A DNA stretch of 64,000 nucleotides from positions 276,015 to 340,014 of the forward strand of contig NZ_LZIF01000116.1 in the NCBI RefSeq assembly GCF_001667145.1, given 5' to 3'. Positions 30,132 through 37,946 of this stretch are shown piece by piece. Under the pieces are notes generated by a model that worked only from the letters and a program-made list of their open reading frames with translations, searched no databases and was not told where the DNA came from. Numbering within the stretch: the stretch's first letter is position 1; each line of letters begins with the position of its first letter. The position numbers were made by a program, and so were the translations under genes. This DNA is from Mycobacterium sp. 852002-51971_SCH5477799-a (GTDB lineage Bacteria > Actinomycetota > Actinomycetes > Mycobacteriales > Mycobacteriaceae).

Positions 30132-31226
30132 GTGACCAGGACGCGCGACACGGACGCATGCCCGGGTGCGCTGCAGGTGCACCAGGCGGCCGATGGACCC
30201 TTGGCCCGGATCCGGCTGCCCGGCGGCATGATCACGGCCGCCCAGCTGGCCGCGTTGGCTGCCGCCAGCAGTCAGTTGGGTTCGGGCACGCTCGAGCTGA
30301 CCGCCCGGGGCAACGTGCAGTTGCGCGGGCTGACCGAAGTTACCGCGGTCGCCGAGGCGCTGGCGACCGCGGGTCTGTTGCCGTCGATGACGCATGAGCG
30401 GGTCCGCAACATCGTGGCGTCACCACTGTCTGGGCGCTGCGGCGGCAATCTCGATGTGCGGCACTGGGTCGGCGAACTCGACGCCGCGATCTGCGGCGAG
30501 CCCAGGCTCGCCGAGCTGGGCGGCCGGTTCTGGTTCAGCCTGGACGACGGGCGTGCCGACGTGTCGGGGCTGCGCGCCGACGTCGGCGTGCACGCGTTTC
30601 CCGACGGCTTCGCGCTGCTGCTGGCCGCGCGCGACACCGGTGTCCGGCTGGCGGGCGACGAGGTGATCGAAACGCTGATCACTCTCGCACTGCGATTCGT
30701 CGACATCCGCGGGACAGCTTGGCGCGTCAAGGAATTGGACGATGCCTCGCAGCTGCTACCGAACGCCGAACAGCGCGCCACCTCCTTCCCGGCCGTCACC
30801 AAGGCGCCGGTGGGCTGGATCAGCCAAGACGACGGCCGGGTGACGCTGGGCGCCGCGGTGCCGCTGGGTGTGCTGCCGGCACGCGTTGCGGAATATCTGG
30901 CTGCGATCGAGGCGCCGTTGGTGATCACGCCGTGGCGCTCGGTGCTGGTGTGTGACCTCAATGAAGAAGTGGCCGATACCGCGCTGCGGGTGCTGGCGCC
31001 CTTGGGCCTGGTGTTCGACGAGAACTCGCCCTGGCTGACCGTCAGCGCCTGCACCGGCAGCCCCGGCTGCGCACGCTCGGCCGCCGACGTGCGGGCCGAC
31101 GCCGCGCAATCGCTGGACGCCGACTCGACAGTGCACCGACACTTCGTCGGCTGCGACCGGGCGTGCGGCAGCCCCCTCGCCGGTGACGTGCTGGTGGCGA
31201 CACCAGACGGATATCGGAGGCTCTAG
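30132..31226 (+). CDS. cobG: Precorrin-3B synthase CobG
   Basis: A 364-aa nitrite/sulfite reductase-like iron-sulfur monooxygenase that converts precorrin-3A to precorrin-3B with O2, the oxygen-dependent step of aerobic cobalamin synthesis. The 4Fe-4S cysteines are visible: Cys307 and Cys313 (ACTGSPGCARS), Cys341 and Cys345 (GCDRACG). It also has the two ferredoxin-like half-domains, with substrate-arginine segments such as ELTARGNVQLRG. The GTG at 30132 gives a length close to M. tuberculosis CobG (363 aa). First gene of cobG-cobH-cobIJ. Confidence 0.95.
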   Translation: MTRTRDTDACPGALQVHQAADGPLARIRLPGGMITAAQLAALAAASSQLGSGTLELTARGNVQLRGLTEVTAVAEALATAGLLPSMTHERVRNIVASPLSGRCGGNLDVRHWVGELDAAICGEPRLAELGGRFWFSLDDGRADVSGLRADVGVHAFPDGFALLLAARDTGVRLAGDEVIETLITLALRFVDIRGTAWRVKELDDASQLLPNAEQRATSFPAVTKAPVGWISQDDGRVTLGAAVPLGVLPARVAEYLAAIEAPLVITPWRSVLVCDLNEEVADTALRVLAPLGLVFDENSPWLTVSACTGSPGCARSAADVRADAAQSLDADSTVHRHFVGCDRACGSPLAGDVLVATPDGYRRL

Positions 31227-31271
31227 CCGGGCGCGGCGGGTCGTCACGCCAGCAAGCTTTAGGGTGGGCGA

Positions 31272-31898
31272 GTGCTCGACTACATTCGCGACGCGGCCGA
31301 GATCTATCGCCAGTCGTTCGCGACGATTCGCGCCGAAGCCGACCTGGCGCGATTCCCCGCCGACGTGGCACAAGTGGTGGTGCGGTTGATCCACACCTGC
31401 GGCCAGGTCGACGTCGCCGAGCGCATCGCGTTCACGGACGACGTCGTCGAACGGGTCCGTACGGCCCTGCGCGGCGGCGCTCCTGTGCTGTGCGATTCGT
31501 CGATGGTGGCCGCCGGGATCACCGCCGCGCGGCTGCCGGCCGACAACCAGGTGGTGTCCCTGGTGGCCGATCCCCGGGCGGCCGAGCTGGCCGCACGTCG
31601 GCAGACCACTCGCTCGGCCGCCGCAGTGGAGCTGTGGGCGGACCGGCTGCCCGGCGCGGTGCTGGCGATCGGCAACGCTCCTACCGCCCTGTTCCGGCTG
31701 CTCGAGTTGATCGACGACGGAGTCGCCCCGCCGGCCGGGGTGCTGGGCGGTCCGGTGGGTTTCGTCGGGTCGGCGCAATCCAAACAGGAGCTCATCGACA
31801 ACCCGCGCGGAACGTCGTATCTGGTGGTGCGGGGTCGGCGCGGGGGCAGCGCGATGGCCGCCGCGGCCGTCAACGCGATCGCGAGCGACCGCGAATGA
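31272..31898 (+). CDS. cobH: Precorrin-8X methylmutase CobH
   Basis: A 208-aa enzyme that moves the C11 methyl to C12, giving hydrogenobyrinate. The family pattern is clear: a conserved His in VRLIHTCGQVD, PVLCDSSMVAAGI, AIGNAPTALFRLLEL, and GGPVGFVGSAQSKQEL. It starts at GTG 31272, 45 bp after cobG, and its stop overlaps the cobIJ ATG by 4 nt. Confidence 0.96.
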   Translation: MLDYIRDAAEIYRQSFATIRAEADLARFPADVAQVVVRLIHTCGQVDVAERIAFTDDVVERVRTALRGGAPVLCDSSMVAAGITAARLPADNQVVSLVADPRAAELAARRQTTRSAAAVELWADRLPGAVLAIGNAPTALFRLLELIDDGVAPPAGVLGGPVGFVGSAQSKQELIDNPRGTSYLVVRGRRGGSAMAAAAVNAIASDRE

Positions 31899-33385
31899 CC
31901 GTGCAAGGCGCCTCCAGGGGCACTTTGTGGGGCGTCGGGCTGGGGCCCGGGGACCCGGAATTGGTGACCGTCAAGGCTGCCCGGGTGATCGGCGAGGCCG
32001 ACGTGGTGGCCTATCACAGCGCCCGGCACGGCCGCAGCATCGCCCGCGGGATCGCCGAACCGTATCTGCGGCCAGGGCAGATCGAAGAGCACCTGGTCTA
32101 CCCCGTCACTACCGAGACGACCGACCATCCCGGCGGCTATGCCGGTGCGATCGAAGACTTCTACATCGAGGCCACCGAGCGCATCGCGGCGCACCTCGAC
32201 GCCGGTCGCAATGTGGCACTGCTGGCCGAGGGTGATCCGCTGTTCTACAGCTCCTACATGCACCTGCACACCCGGCTGACCGAACGGTTCGAGGCGGTCA
32301 TCGTGCCCGGCGTGACCTCGGTGAGCGCGGCCTCGGCGGCCATCGCGACGCCATTGGTGGCCGGCGACGAGGTGCTGTCGGTGCTGCCGGGCACCTTGCC
32401 GGCCGACGAGCTGACCCGTCGGCTGGCCGACGCCGACGCGGCCGTCGTGCTCAAGCTTGGACGTTCGTATCACGCTGTGCGCGAAGCGCTTTCGGCATCG
32501 GGACAGCTTGAGGACGCGTTCTACGTGGAGCGGGCCAGCACCGCCACGCAACGCATACTGCCCGCCGCCGACGTCGACGAGGCCGGTGTTCCGTACTTTT
32601 CGCTGGCGATATTGCCGGGCGGCCGGCGTGGACGGCACACGCCCGCCGTCGGCAGCGTCACGGTGGTGGGGCTGGGCCCTGGTGACATGGACTGGATGAC
32701 GCCACAGACCCGGCGGGAGCTTGCCGCGGCGACCGACCTGATCGGCTACGGCGGCTACCTGGACCGCGTGCCGGCCCGCGACGGCCAGCAGCGCCACCCC
32801 AGCGACAACCGCGACGAGCCCGAACGGGCCCGGCTGGCCTGCGCGCTGGCCGAACAGGGCCGCACCGTGGCGGTGGTCTCCTCGGGTGACCCGGGCGTGT
32901 TCGCGATGGCGACCGCGGTGCTGGAAGAGGCCAAAGAATGGCCAGGGGTGCAAGTCCGCGTCATCCCGGCAATGACCGCCGCCCAGGCGGTGGCCAGTCG
33001 GGTCGGTGCCCCGCTGGGGCACGACTATGCGGTGATCTCGCTGTCCGACCGCCTCAAGCCGTGGGAAGTGATCTCCGCCCGACTGCAGGCCGCCGCTGCC
33101 GTCGACCTGGTGCTGGCGATCTACAACCCGGCTTCCAAGACGCGAACCTGGCAAGTCGGCGCGATGCGTGACATATTGCTGGCCCACCGCGAACCCGGCA
33201 CTCCCGTGGTGATCGGCCGCAGCGTGTCCCGCCCCGACGAAGACGTCCGCGTGGTCAGGCTGGCCGACCTCAACGCCGCCGAGATCGACATGCGCTGCCT
33301 GCTGATCGTCGGCTCGTCGCAAACCCAGTGGTACTCACACGATTCCACCGACCGCGTCTTCACGCCCCGGCGCTATCAGGCCTGA
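31895..33385 (+). CDS. cobIJ: Bifunctional precorrin-2 C20-/precorrin-3B C17-methyltransferase CobIJ
   Basis: A 496-aa fusion of two SAM-dependent tetrapyrrole methylases, as in M. tuberculosis Rv2066. The CobI half (~1-245) begins with GVGLGPGDPELVTVKAARV and has LLAEGDPLFYSSY. The CobJ half (~255-496) begins with VVGLGPGDMDWMTPQ and has VSSGDPGVFAMAT and LAIYNPASKTR. Together they add the C20 and C17 methyl groups on either side of the CobG step. The ATG overlaps the cobH stop (ATGA). Its end is convergent with the PPE gene, 9 bp apart. Confidence 0.96.
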   Translation: MTVQGASRGTLWGVGLGPGDPELVTVKAARVIGEADVVAYHSARHGRSIARGIAEPYLRPGQIEEHLVYPVTTETTDHPGGYAGAIEDFYIEATERIAAHLDAGRNVALLAEGDPLFYSSYMHLHTRLTERFEAVIVPGVTSVSAASAAIATPLVAGDEVLSVLPGTLPADELTRRLADADAAVVLKLGRSYHAVREALSASGQLEDAFYVERASTATQRILPAADVDEAGVPYFSLAILPGGRRGRHTPAVGSVTVVGLGPGDMDWMTPQTRRELAAATDLIGYGGYLDRVPARDGQQRHPSDNRDEPERARLACALAEQGRTVAVVSSGDPGVFAMATAVLEEAKEWPGVQVRVIPAMTAAQAVASRVGAPLGHDYAVISLSDRLKPWEVISARLQAAAAVDLVLAIYNPASKTRTWQVGAMRDILLAHREPGTPVVIGRSVSRPDEDVRVVRLADLNAAEIDMRCLLIVGSSQTQWYSHDSTDRVFTPRRYQA

Positions 33386-33394
33386 AACCGCCGG

Positions 33395-34936
33395 TTAGTC
33401 GCGGTCCCAGGTGCTCGGCATCATCGGCACGGTGGGTCCGTCGCTCAACCCGTCGCGGGTCAGCGTCGCCAAGCCGGTGGCTTGCGCGGCATCGGATTTG
33501 GTTGCGGCACCAGCGAATCCGAGCGGCCCCGCGCCCGCATCGGATGCCAGGAGGGATTCTGCGGGGTCGAGGTCCATGTACTCGTAGCGGTAGGCGTGAT
33601 CTTTGGCCTCTGCCCCGCGACGTCGACGACTGCGCAACCGCGCAGCGGTCGAGGCCGCGGCGGCGGCCGGTGCTTCGGCGTCGTCGAGCCCGGGCTCCTG
33701 AGACTTCCTTCGCGCGCGACTGCTGGCACTGCTGCTTGACGACAATCCCGCCAGGCCGACCGCGTACTGCATGTCGGTCATGCCGGCGCCGACGCCATCG
33801 GTGAGGCCGGGACCGAAGCCGACGCCCGGACCGCCGCCGACCGGTCCGCCACCGGATGCGGTGGCCACACTTGGCGCCGGGCTGGAAGCCGTGGCGCTGC
33901 TCGCGTGTGCCGGGGTACCGGCGGGCATGGTCGGCGTCGGAGCCGGCGTGGTAGCCATCGGCGCCGGCGGTGCCGTCGCCAACGGCACGCTTACCGCCGG
34001 CGCAACGGCGGCGGCACTCACAGCACCGGCGACAGCCGCGGCCACGCCTGCGGCAGCGGCAGCGGAAACAGCCGCGATCATGAACGGAGCAACCATCACT
34101 CCCAGCTGAGCCGCCTGCACCAGGGGCCAGACGAGCATCAACGAGTGAAAGATGAACCACCCCAACGCTGTGGCCAGCGCGGGACTCATGCCGGGAATTT
34201 GCATGAAGAAAGACGACACCCCATTGGCAAATGGAACCGCGTCAATGGGCCAGCCGTCGGGGTATATCTCCTTCCCGAGTGGCCAGAGGACGTTTTGGGT
34301 GAAGTCCGAGAGTGCCTTCGCTAGGTCGTCCTGCCATGAGGTGGTGGGTGGAGTCTCGGAAGCGGTATCTGCTGCCGCCGCCTGGACCTCGCCGCCCGGC
34401 GTGACTATCTGCGGCGCGGGCGTCGTCGCCGGAACGGCCGCCAGGGCGGATTCGCTGACGACCTGGTAGGTGGTCATCGTCGTGGCTGCCTGCACCCACA
34501 TGCGGGCGTAATCGGCCTCATTGACGGCGATGGGGATGGTGTTGATCCCGAAGAAGTTTGTGGCAACCAACGCCGCATGCACGGCGTGATTGGCGACGAG
34601 CTCGGGCATCGTCGGCATCGCGGCCAGCGCCGCCGTATACGCGCCTGCCGCCGTCTCATGTAGCGCCGCGGCGGTCGTGCTTTTGGTGGAGCTCTCCAGC
34701 AGCCAGCTCAGATACGGGGCATGCGCCGCCACGTACTGCTCAGCGCTCGGCCCTTCCCACGCGCCACCCTGCGTGGCGCTCAGGAGTGCGCTGAGCTCCT
34801 CGGCCGCCTCGGCGTATTGGGCGCTCATTGAAGACCACGTCGCCGCGGCGGTAAGCAACGCCCCAGGTCCCGGACCACTGCTGAGCAACGTCGAGTGCAC
34901 TTCGGGCGGGAACGCGATCCAGATCGGGGCGGTCAT
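33395..34936 (-). CDS. PPE family protein of the PPE-PPW (PPE2-like) subfamily
   Basis: A 513-aa PPE protein, probably exported by a type VII (ESX) system. The Pro-Pro-Glu motif is at 10-12 and WxG at 60-62 (AWEG), with the FFGINTIPIAVNEADYARMW segment of this subgroup. The middle is Ala/Pro-rich with hydrophobic stretches (~225-320). The C-terminus carries a basic cluster (RSRRRRG, about 436-448), GFAG, and PMMPSTW at 504-510, which matches the PxxPxxW signature. N- and C-terminal segments closely resemble M. tuberculosis PPE2 as I recall it, whose gene also sits with cobalamin genes. No PE partner or ESX genes are adjacent. It occupies the place where M. tuberculosis has Rv2067c and blaC, between cobIJ and sigC. 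Confidence 0.9.
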   Translation of the reverse strand: MTAPIWIAFPPEVHSTLLSSGPGPGALLTAAATWSSMSAQYAEAAEELSALLSATQGGAWEGPSAEQYVAAHAPYLSWLLESSTKSTTAAALHETAAGAYTAALAAMPTMPELVANHAVHAALVATNFFGINTIPIAVNEADYARMWVQAATTMTTYQVVSESALAAVPATTPAPQIVTPGGEVQAAAADTASETPPTTSWQDDLAKALSDFTQNVLWPLGKEIYPDGWPIDAVPFANGVSSFFMQIPGMSPALATALGWFIFHSLMLVWPLVQAAQLGVMVAPFMIAAVSAAAAAGVAAAVAGAVSAAAVAPAVSVPLATAPPAPMATTPAPTPTMPAGTPAHASSATASSPAPSVATASGGGPVGGGPGVGFGPGLTDGVGAGMTDMQYAVGLAGLSSSSSASSRARRKSQEPGLDDAEAPAAAAASTAARLRSRRRRGAEAKDHAYRYEYMDLDPAESLLASDAGAGPLGFAGAATKSDAAQATGLATLTRDGLSDGPTVPMMPSTWDRD

Positions 34937-35112
34937 CGTCGGGGGCCTTCAGGCAAAGACACGAATACCTCTTCGGTGAATCATGCGGGTGGGCTGGCGA
35001 TGCTTACGAGCAGAGGTCGGTTGTCGGCACCGTTTAGTTCCCCGCGATTTCGTTCTGACGCTAAATCTCCCGAGTCTTTGCGCGCCGCCGTGCCATGCGC
35101 AACGATGCAGGG

Positions 35113-36474
35113 ATGCGGTGTGAGATCGCGCGCGAAGCGCTGTCGGCTCGATTGGACGGCGAGCGTCCCCAGGTGCTCGCGCAGCAAATCGATGCCCATC
35201 TCGAATCCTGCCGCGGCTGCCGCTCCTGGCTGATCGGTGCGGCGGTGCAGACGCGCCGACTGGCCTCGGTGACCCCCGGCGACGGGCCTGACCTGGTCGA
35301 CAAAATCATGGCTAGCATCGGCGAGCAACCGACCGGACACCAGACCCGGATGCGATGGCTACGAACGCACTACCGGCGGTGGGGCCTGATCGCCGTCGGC
35401 CTCTTCCAGGTGGCGATTGCCGCCGCCCAGATCAGCGGCATCGACTTCGGCATGGTGTCCGGTCACATGCACGGCGCGATGTCCGGCGAACACCTGATGC
35501 ACGAGTCGACGGCATGGTTGCTGGCATTGGGTCTGGCCATGGTCGCCGCGGGCGTCTGGCCGGCCTCCGCGTCGGGGGTGGCGGCAATCACCGGTGTCTA
35601 TTCCCTTGCGCTGCTGAGTTATGTGATCGTCGACGCCTTCAACGGCGAGGTCACCGCCACCCGAATCGCCAGCCACATGCCCCTGCTGTTGGGCCTGGCG
35701 TTCGCATTGCTGGTGGCGCGGGAACGAGTGGGCTCGCACCGACGGCACGGCTCCGATGCTTCCGACGACGCCGAGGTCCCGGCATGGGCGGCGGACTCAG
35801 CCGGTGGTCGCCGACGCGGCCATCTGAGGCCCATCAATCACGCGGCCGTCGACCCCACGGCATCCTCTACGACGGGTCGTCGTAGAATCGGAAAACCCGC
35901 ACAACGAAGGTGGTTGGGCATGACCGCGCCGAGTGACGACGAGGCCGTAACCGAACTCGCGTTGTCAGCCGCGCGCGGAAACTCACGAGCGCTCGAGTCG
36001 TTCATCAAAGCCACCCAGCAAGACGTGTGGCGGTTCGTCGCCTACCTGTCGGATACGGGCAATGCCGACGATCTGACTCAAGAGACTTTCCTGCGCGCCA
36101 TTGGCGCCATCGAACGATTCTCGGGGCGCTCCAGTGCGCGGACCTGGCTGCTCTCGATCGCACGCCGCGTGGTGGCCGATCACATACGGCACCTCCAGTC
36201 GCGGCCCCGCGCCGCCCTGGGCGCCGATCCTGAACACGTGGCGCGCGGGGACCATCACGCGCGTGGATTCGAGGACCTGGTCGAGGTGACGGCGATGATC
36301 GCCGCCCTCAACGCCGAACAGCGCGAAGCGCTTTTGCTCACCCAGCTGCTCGGCTTGCCCTACGCCGACGCGGCCGCAGTCTGCGGCTGCCCGGTGGGCA
36401 CCATCCGCTCCCGCGTTGCGCGCGCCCGCGATGCGCTGCTGGCCGACGGTGAGCGCAGCCACCTAACCGGCTAG
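35113..36474 (+). CDS. sigC: Membrane zinc-finger anti-sigma domain fused in frame to ECF sigma factor SigC
   Basis: One open frame of 453 codons joins two modules. Residues 1-~245 form a ZAS-type anti-sigma protein: Cys3, then His29-xxx-Cys33-xx-Cys36, and four predicted transmembrane helices (~90-110, 134-154, 156-175, 187-203). A Met/His-rich loop follows helix 1 (Met114, His118, Met119, His120, Met123, His127, Met129, His130). Residues 270-453 are SigC: sigma2 (WRFVAYLSDTGNADDLTQETFLRAI) and sigma4 (GLPYADAAAVCGCPVGTIRSRV), matching Rv2069. No stop codon separates them. However, Met270 (35920) has its own GAAGG ribosome-binding site, so SigC can also be made alone. An upstream ATG at 35095 is possible. 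SigC has been linked to copper supply in M. tuberculosis. Either a genuine fusion or a lost stop codon. Confidence 0.85.
   Translation: MRCEIAREALSARLDGERPQVLAQQIDAHLESCRGCRSWLIGAAVQTRRLASVTPGDGPDLVDKIMASIGEQPTGHQTRMRWLRTHYRRWGLIAVGLFQVAIAAAQISGIDFGMVSGHMHGAMSGEHLMHESTAWLLALGLAMVAAGVWPASASGVAAITGVYSLALLSYVIVDAFNGEVTATRIASHMPLLLGLAFALLVARERVGSHRRHGSDASDDAEVPAWAADSAGGRRRGHLRPINHAAVDPTASSTTGRRRIGKPAQRRWLGMTAPSDDEAVTELALSAARGNSRALESFIKATQQDVWRFVAYLSDTGNADDLTQETFLRAIGAIERFSGRSSARTWLLSIARRVVADHIRHLQSRPRAALGADPEHVARGDHHARGFEDLVEVTAMIAALNAEQREALLLTQLLGLPYADAAAVCGCPVGTIRSRVARARDALLADGERSHLTG
35867..35885. promoter_or_regulatory. Inverted repeat CTACGAC-GGGTC-GTCGTAG just upstream of the internal sigC start
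   Basis: Perfect 7-bp arms around a 5-bp spacer, 34 bp before the SigC ATG at 35920 and within the linker part of the fused frame. The linker residues it encodes look like former non-coding sequence rather than protein. Candidate operator or mRNA hairpin; the binding factor is unknown. Confidence 0.45.
35906..35922 (+). promoter_or_regulatory. Ribosome-binding site and internal ATG for stand-alone SigC
   Basis: GAAGG at 35906-35910 lies 9 bp before ATG 35920, which is where the M. tuberculosis SigC-like sequence (MTAPSDDEAVTELALSAA) starts. This indicates that free SigC may be translated even though the upstream frame reads through. Confidence 0.6.
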
Positions 36475-37191
36475 CGCGCCCACCCATTCGGCGGCCTCGT
36501 GCACGGTGCCGGCGATCAACACCCCCCCGGGTAACGGCGGCCGCGCCACCATCACCACCGGAACATCCAGCGCCGCAGCGGCATCCAGCTTCGCTCGGGT
36601 CATGTCCCCGCCGCTGTTCTTGGTGACCAGTGCATCGATGCGGTGGGCGCGCAACAGCGCCAACTCGTCGTCGTAGCGATACGGTCCGCGGGACAGCACT
36701 ACCCGGTGATGACGGGGCAGTGCGGACGTGTCCGGGTCGGTCACCGCTCGGATGAGAAACCATGCGTCGCTGTCGGCGAAGGCCCGCACGCCCGAGCGCC
36801 CAGTGGTGAGAAATACTCGCGAATACCCTTGCCGAGCAACGGTTTGCGCGGCAGCAATGTCCGACTCGACGACGATGGCGGTGCCAGGTTCCCAGGCCGG
36901 GCGGGCCAGGATCAGATGCGGGATCCGCAGTTCGCCGCACGCGGCGGCGGCATGCGCCGTCATGGTCGCCGCGAACGGGTGGGTGGCGTCTACGACGGCG
37001 CCGATGCGTTCGTCGTCCAGCCAGCGTCGTAACCCGTCGACACCGCCGAAGCCGCCGATGCGCACGGGGCCGACCGGCAGGGCCGGATCCGGAACGCGGC
37101 CGGCCAGGGAGCTGATGATGTCGATGCGCGGGTGCAAAGCTTTCGCCAGGGCGCGCGCCTCGCCGGTGCCCCCGAGCAGCAGGACGCGCAT
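36463..37191 (-). CDS. cobK: Precorrin-6A reductase CobK
   Basis: A 242-aa NADPH-dependent reductase giving precorrin-6B (dihydro-precorrin-6). The N-terminal Rossmann-like start VLLLGGTGEARALAKAL and the segments VVDATHPFAATMTAHAA, RVFLTTGRSGVRAF and VTKNSGGDMTRAKLDAA are diagnostic. Its ATG shares one base with the cobM stop (TAATG). Its stop overlaps the convergent sigC stop by 12 bp. Confidence 0.95.
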   Translation of the reverse strand: MRVLLLGGTGEARALAKALHPRIDIISSLAGRVPDPALPVGPVRIGGFGGVDGLRRWLDDERIGAVVDATHPFAATMTAHAAAACGELRIPHLILARPAWEPGTAIVVESDIAAAQTVARQGYSRVFLTTGRSGVRAFADSDAWFLIRAVTDPDTSALPRHHRVVLSRGPYRYDDELALLRAHRIDALVTKNSGGDMTRAKLDAAAALDVPVVMVARPPLPGGVLIAGTVHEAAEWVGALAG

Positions 37192-37946
37192 TAATGCCTG
37201 CTCCCCCGGGCGCGTCCGCGCGAGTACAGGTAGCTGTCGGTAAATCCCCCGGCAGTCAACGCGTCGCCGACCACGATGACGGCGGTTTTGGTGATGTTGG
37301 CCCGATGCATCTGTCCGGCGATGTCGGCGAGTGTGCCGCGCAGCACCCGTTCCTGCGCCCAGCTCGCGAAAGCCACTACGGCTGCCGGCGTTTCGGGATG
37401 GTAGCCGCCTTCGAGAAGTTGCGGGACGACGGCGTCGATCTGGGCGGCGGCCAGGTGCAAGACCAGGGTCGCGCCGGATTGGGCCAGCGTCGTCAGGTCT
37501 TCACCGGGCGGCATGGCCGTCGACAGGGTTGCCACACGGGTCAGGGTCACCGTCTGCGCCACCCCGGGAACGGTGAGCTCGCGCTTCAGCGCGGCCGCCG
37601 CGGCCGCGAATGCCGGTACCCCGGGCACGATTTCGTAGTCGATGTCCAAGGCGTCGAGCCGTCGACACTGCTCGGCCAGCGCGCTGAAGAGCGACGGATC
37701 ACCGGAATGCAGCCGCGCCACGTCCAGGCCGGCGGCGTGCGCCTCGCTGATCTCGGCGACGATCTGTTCCAGCGTCAGCGGGCCGGTGTCAACGACTTTC
37801 GCGTCCGGCGGGCACAACGCAAGCAGGTCGTCGGGCATGATCGATCCGGCATACAGGCAAACCCGGCACGTTTGCAGGAGTCGCTGGCCGCGCACGGTGA
37901 TGAGGTCGGCAGCGCCGGGGCCGGCCCCGATGAAATACACCGTCAC
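37191..37946 (-). CDS. cobM: Precorrin-4 C11-methyltransferase CobM
   Basis: A 251-aa SAM-dependent tetrapyrrole methylase. Motifs are VYFIGAGPGAADLITVRG, RLHSGDPSLFSALAEQ, IVPGVPAFAAAAAAL and LTRVATLSTAMPPGE. The GTG at 37946 is chosen over the ATG at 37961 because it gives the known M. tuberculosis start and length (251 aa) and overlaps the cobL stop by 4 nt (GTGA). Confidence 0.95.
   Translation of the reverse strand: MTVYFIGAGPGAADLITVRGQRLLQTCRVCLYAGSIMPDDLLALCPPDAKVVDTGPLTLEQIVAEISEAHAAGLDVARLHSGDPSLFSALAEQCRRLDALDIDYEIVPGVPAFAAAAAALKRELTVPGVAQTVTLTRVATLSTAMPPGEDLTTLAQSGATLVLHLAAAQIDAVVPQLLEGGYHPETPAAVVAFASWAQERVLRGTLADIAGQMHRANITKTAVIVVGDALTAGGFTDSYLYSRGRARGSRH

Noticed and set aside
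30031..30159. N-terminal extension of ssuC
   Set aside because: It would overlap cobG, and its residues are unlike permease N-termini; GTG 30030 fits the family.
33600..34400. Nuclear-localisation signal in the PPE C-terminus
   Set aside because: The RSRRRRG cluster resembles the basic stretch of PPE2, but a basic run alone does not show nuclear targeting.
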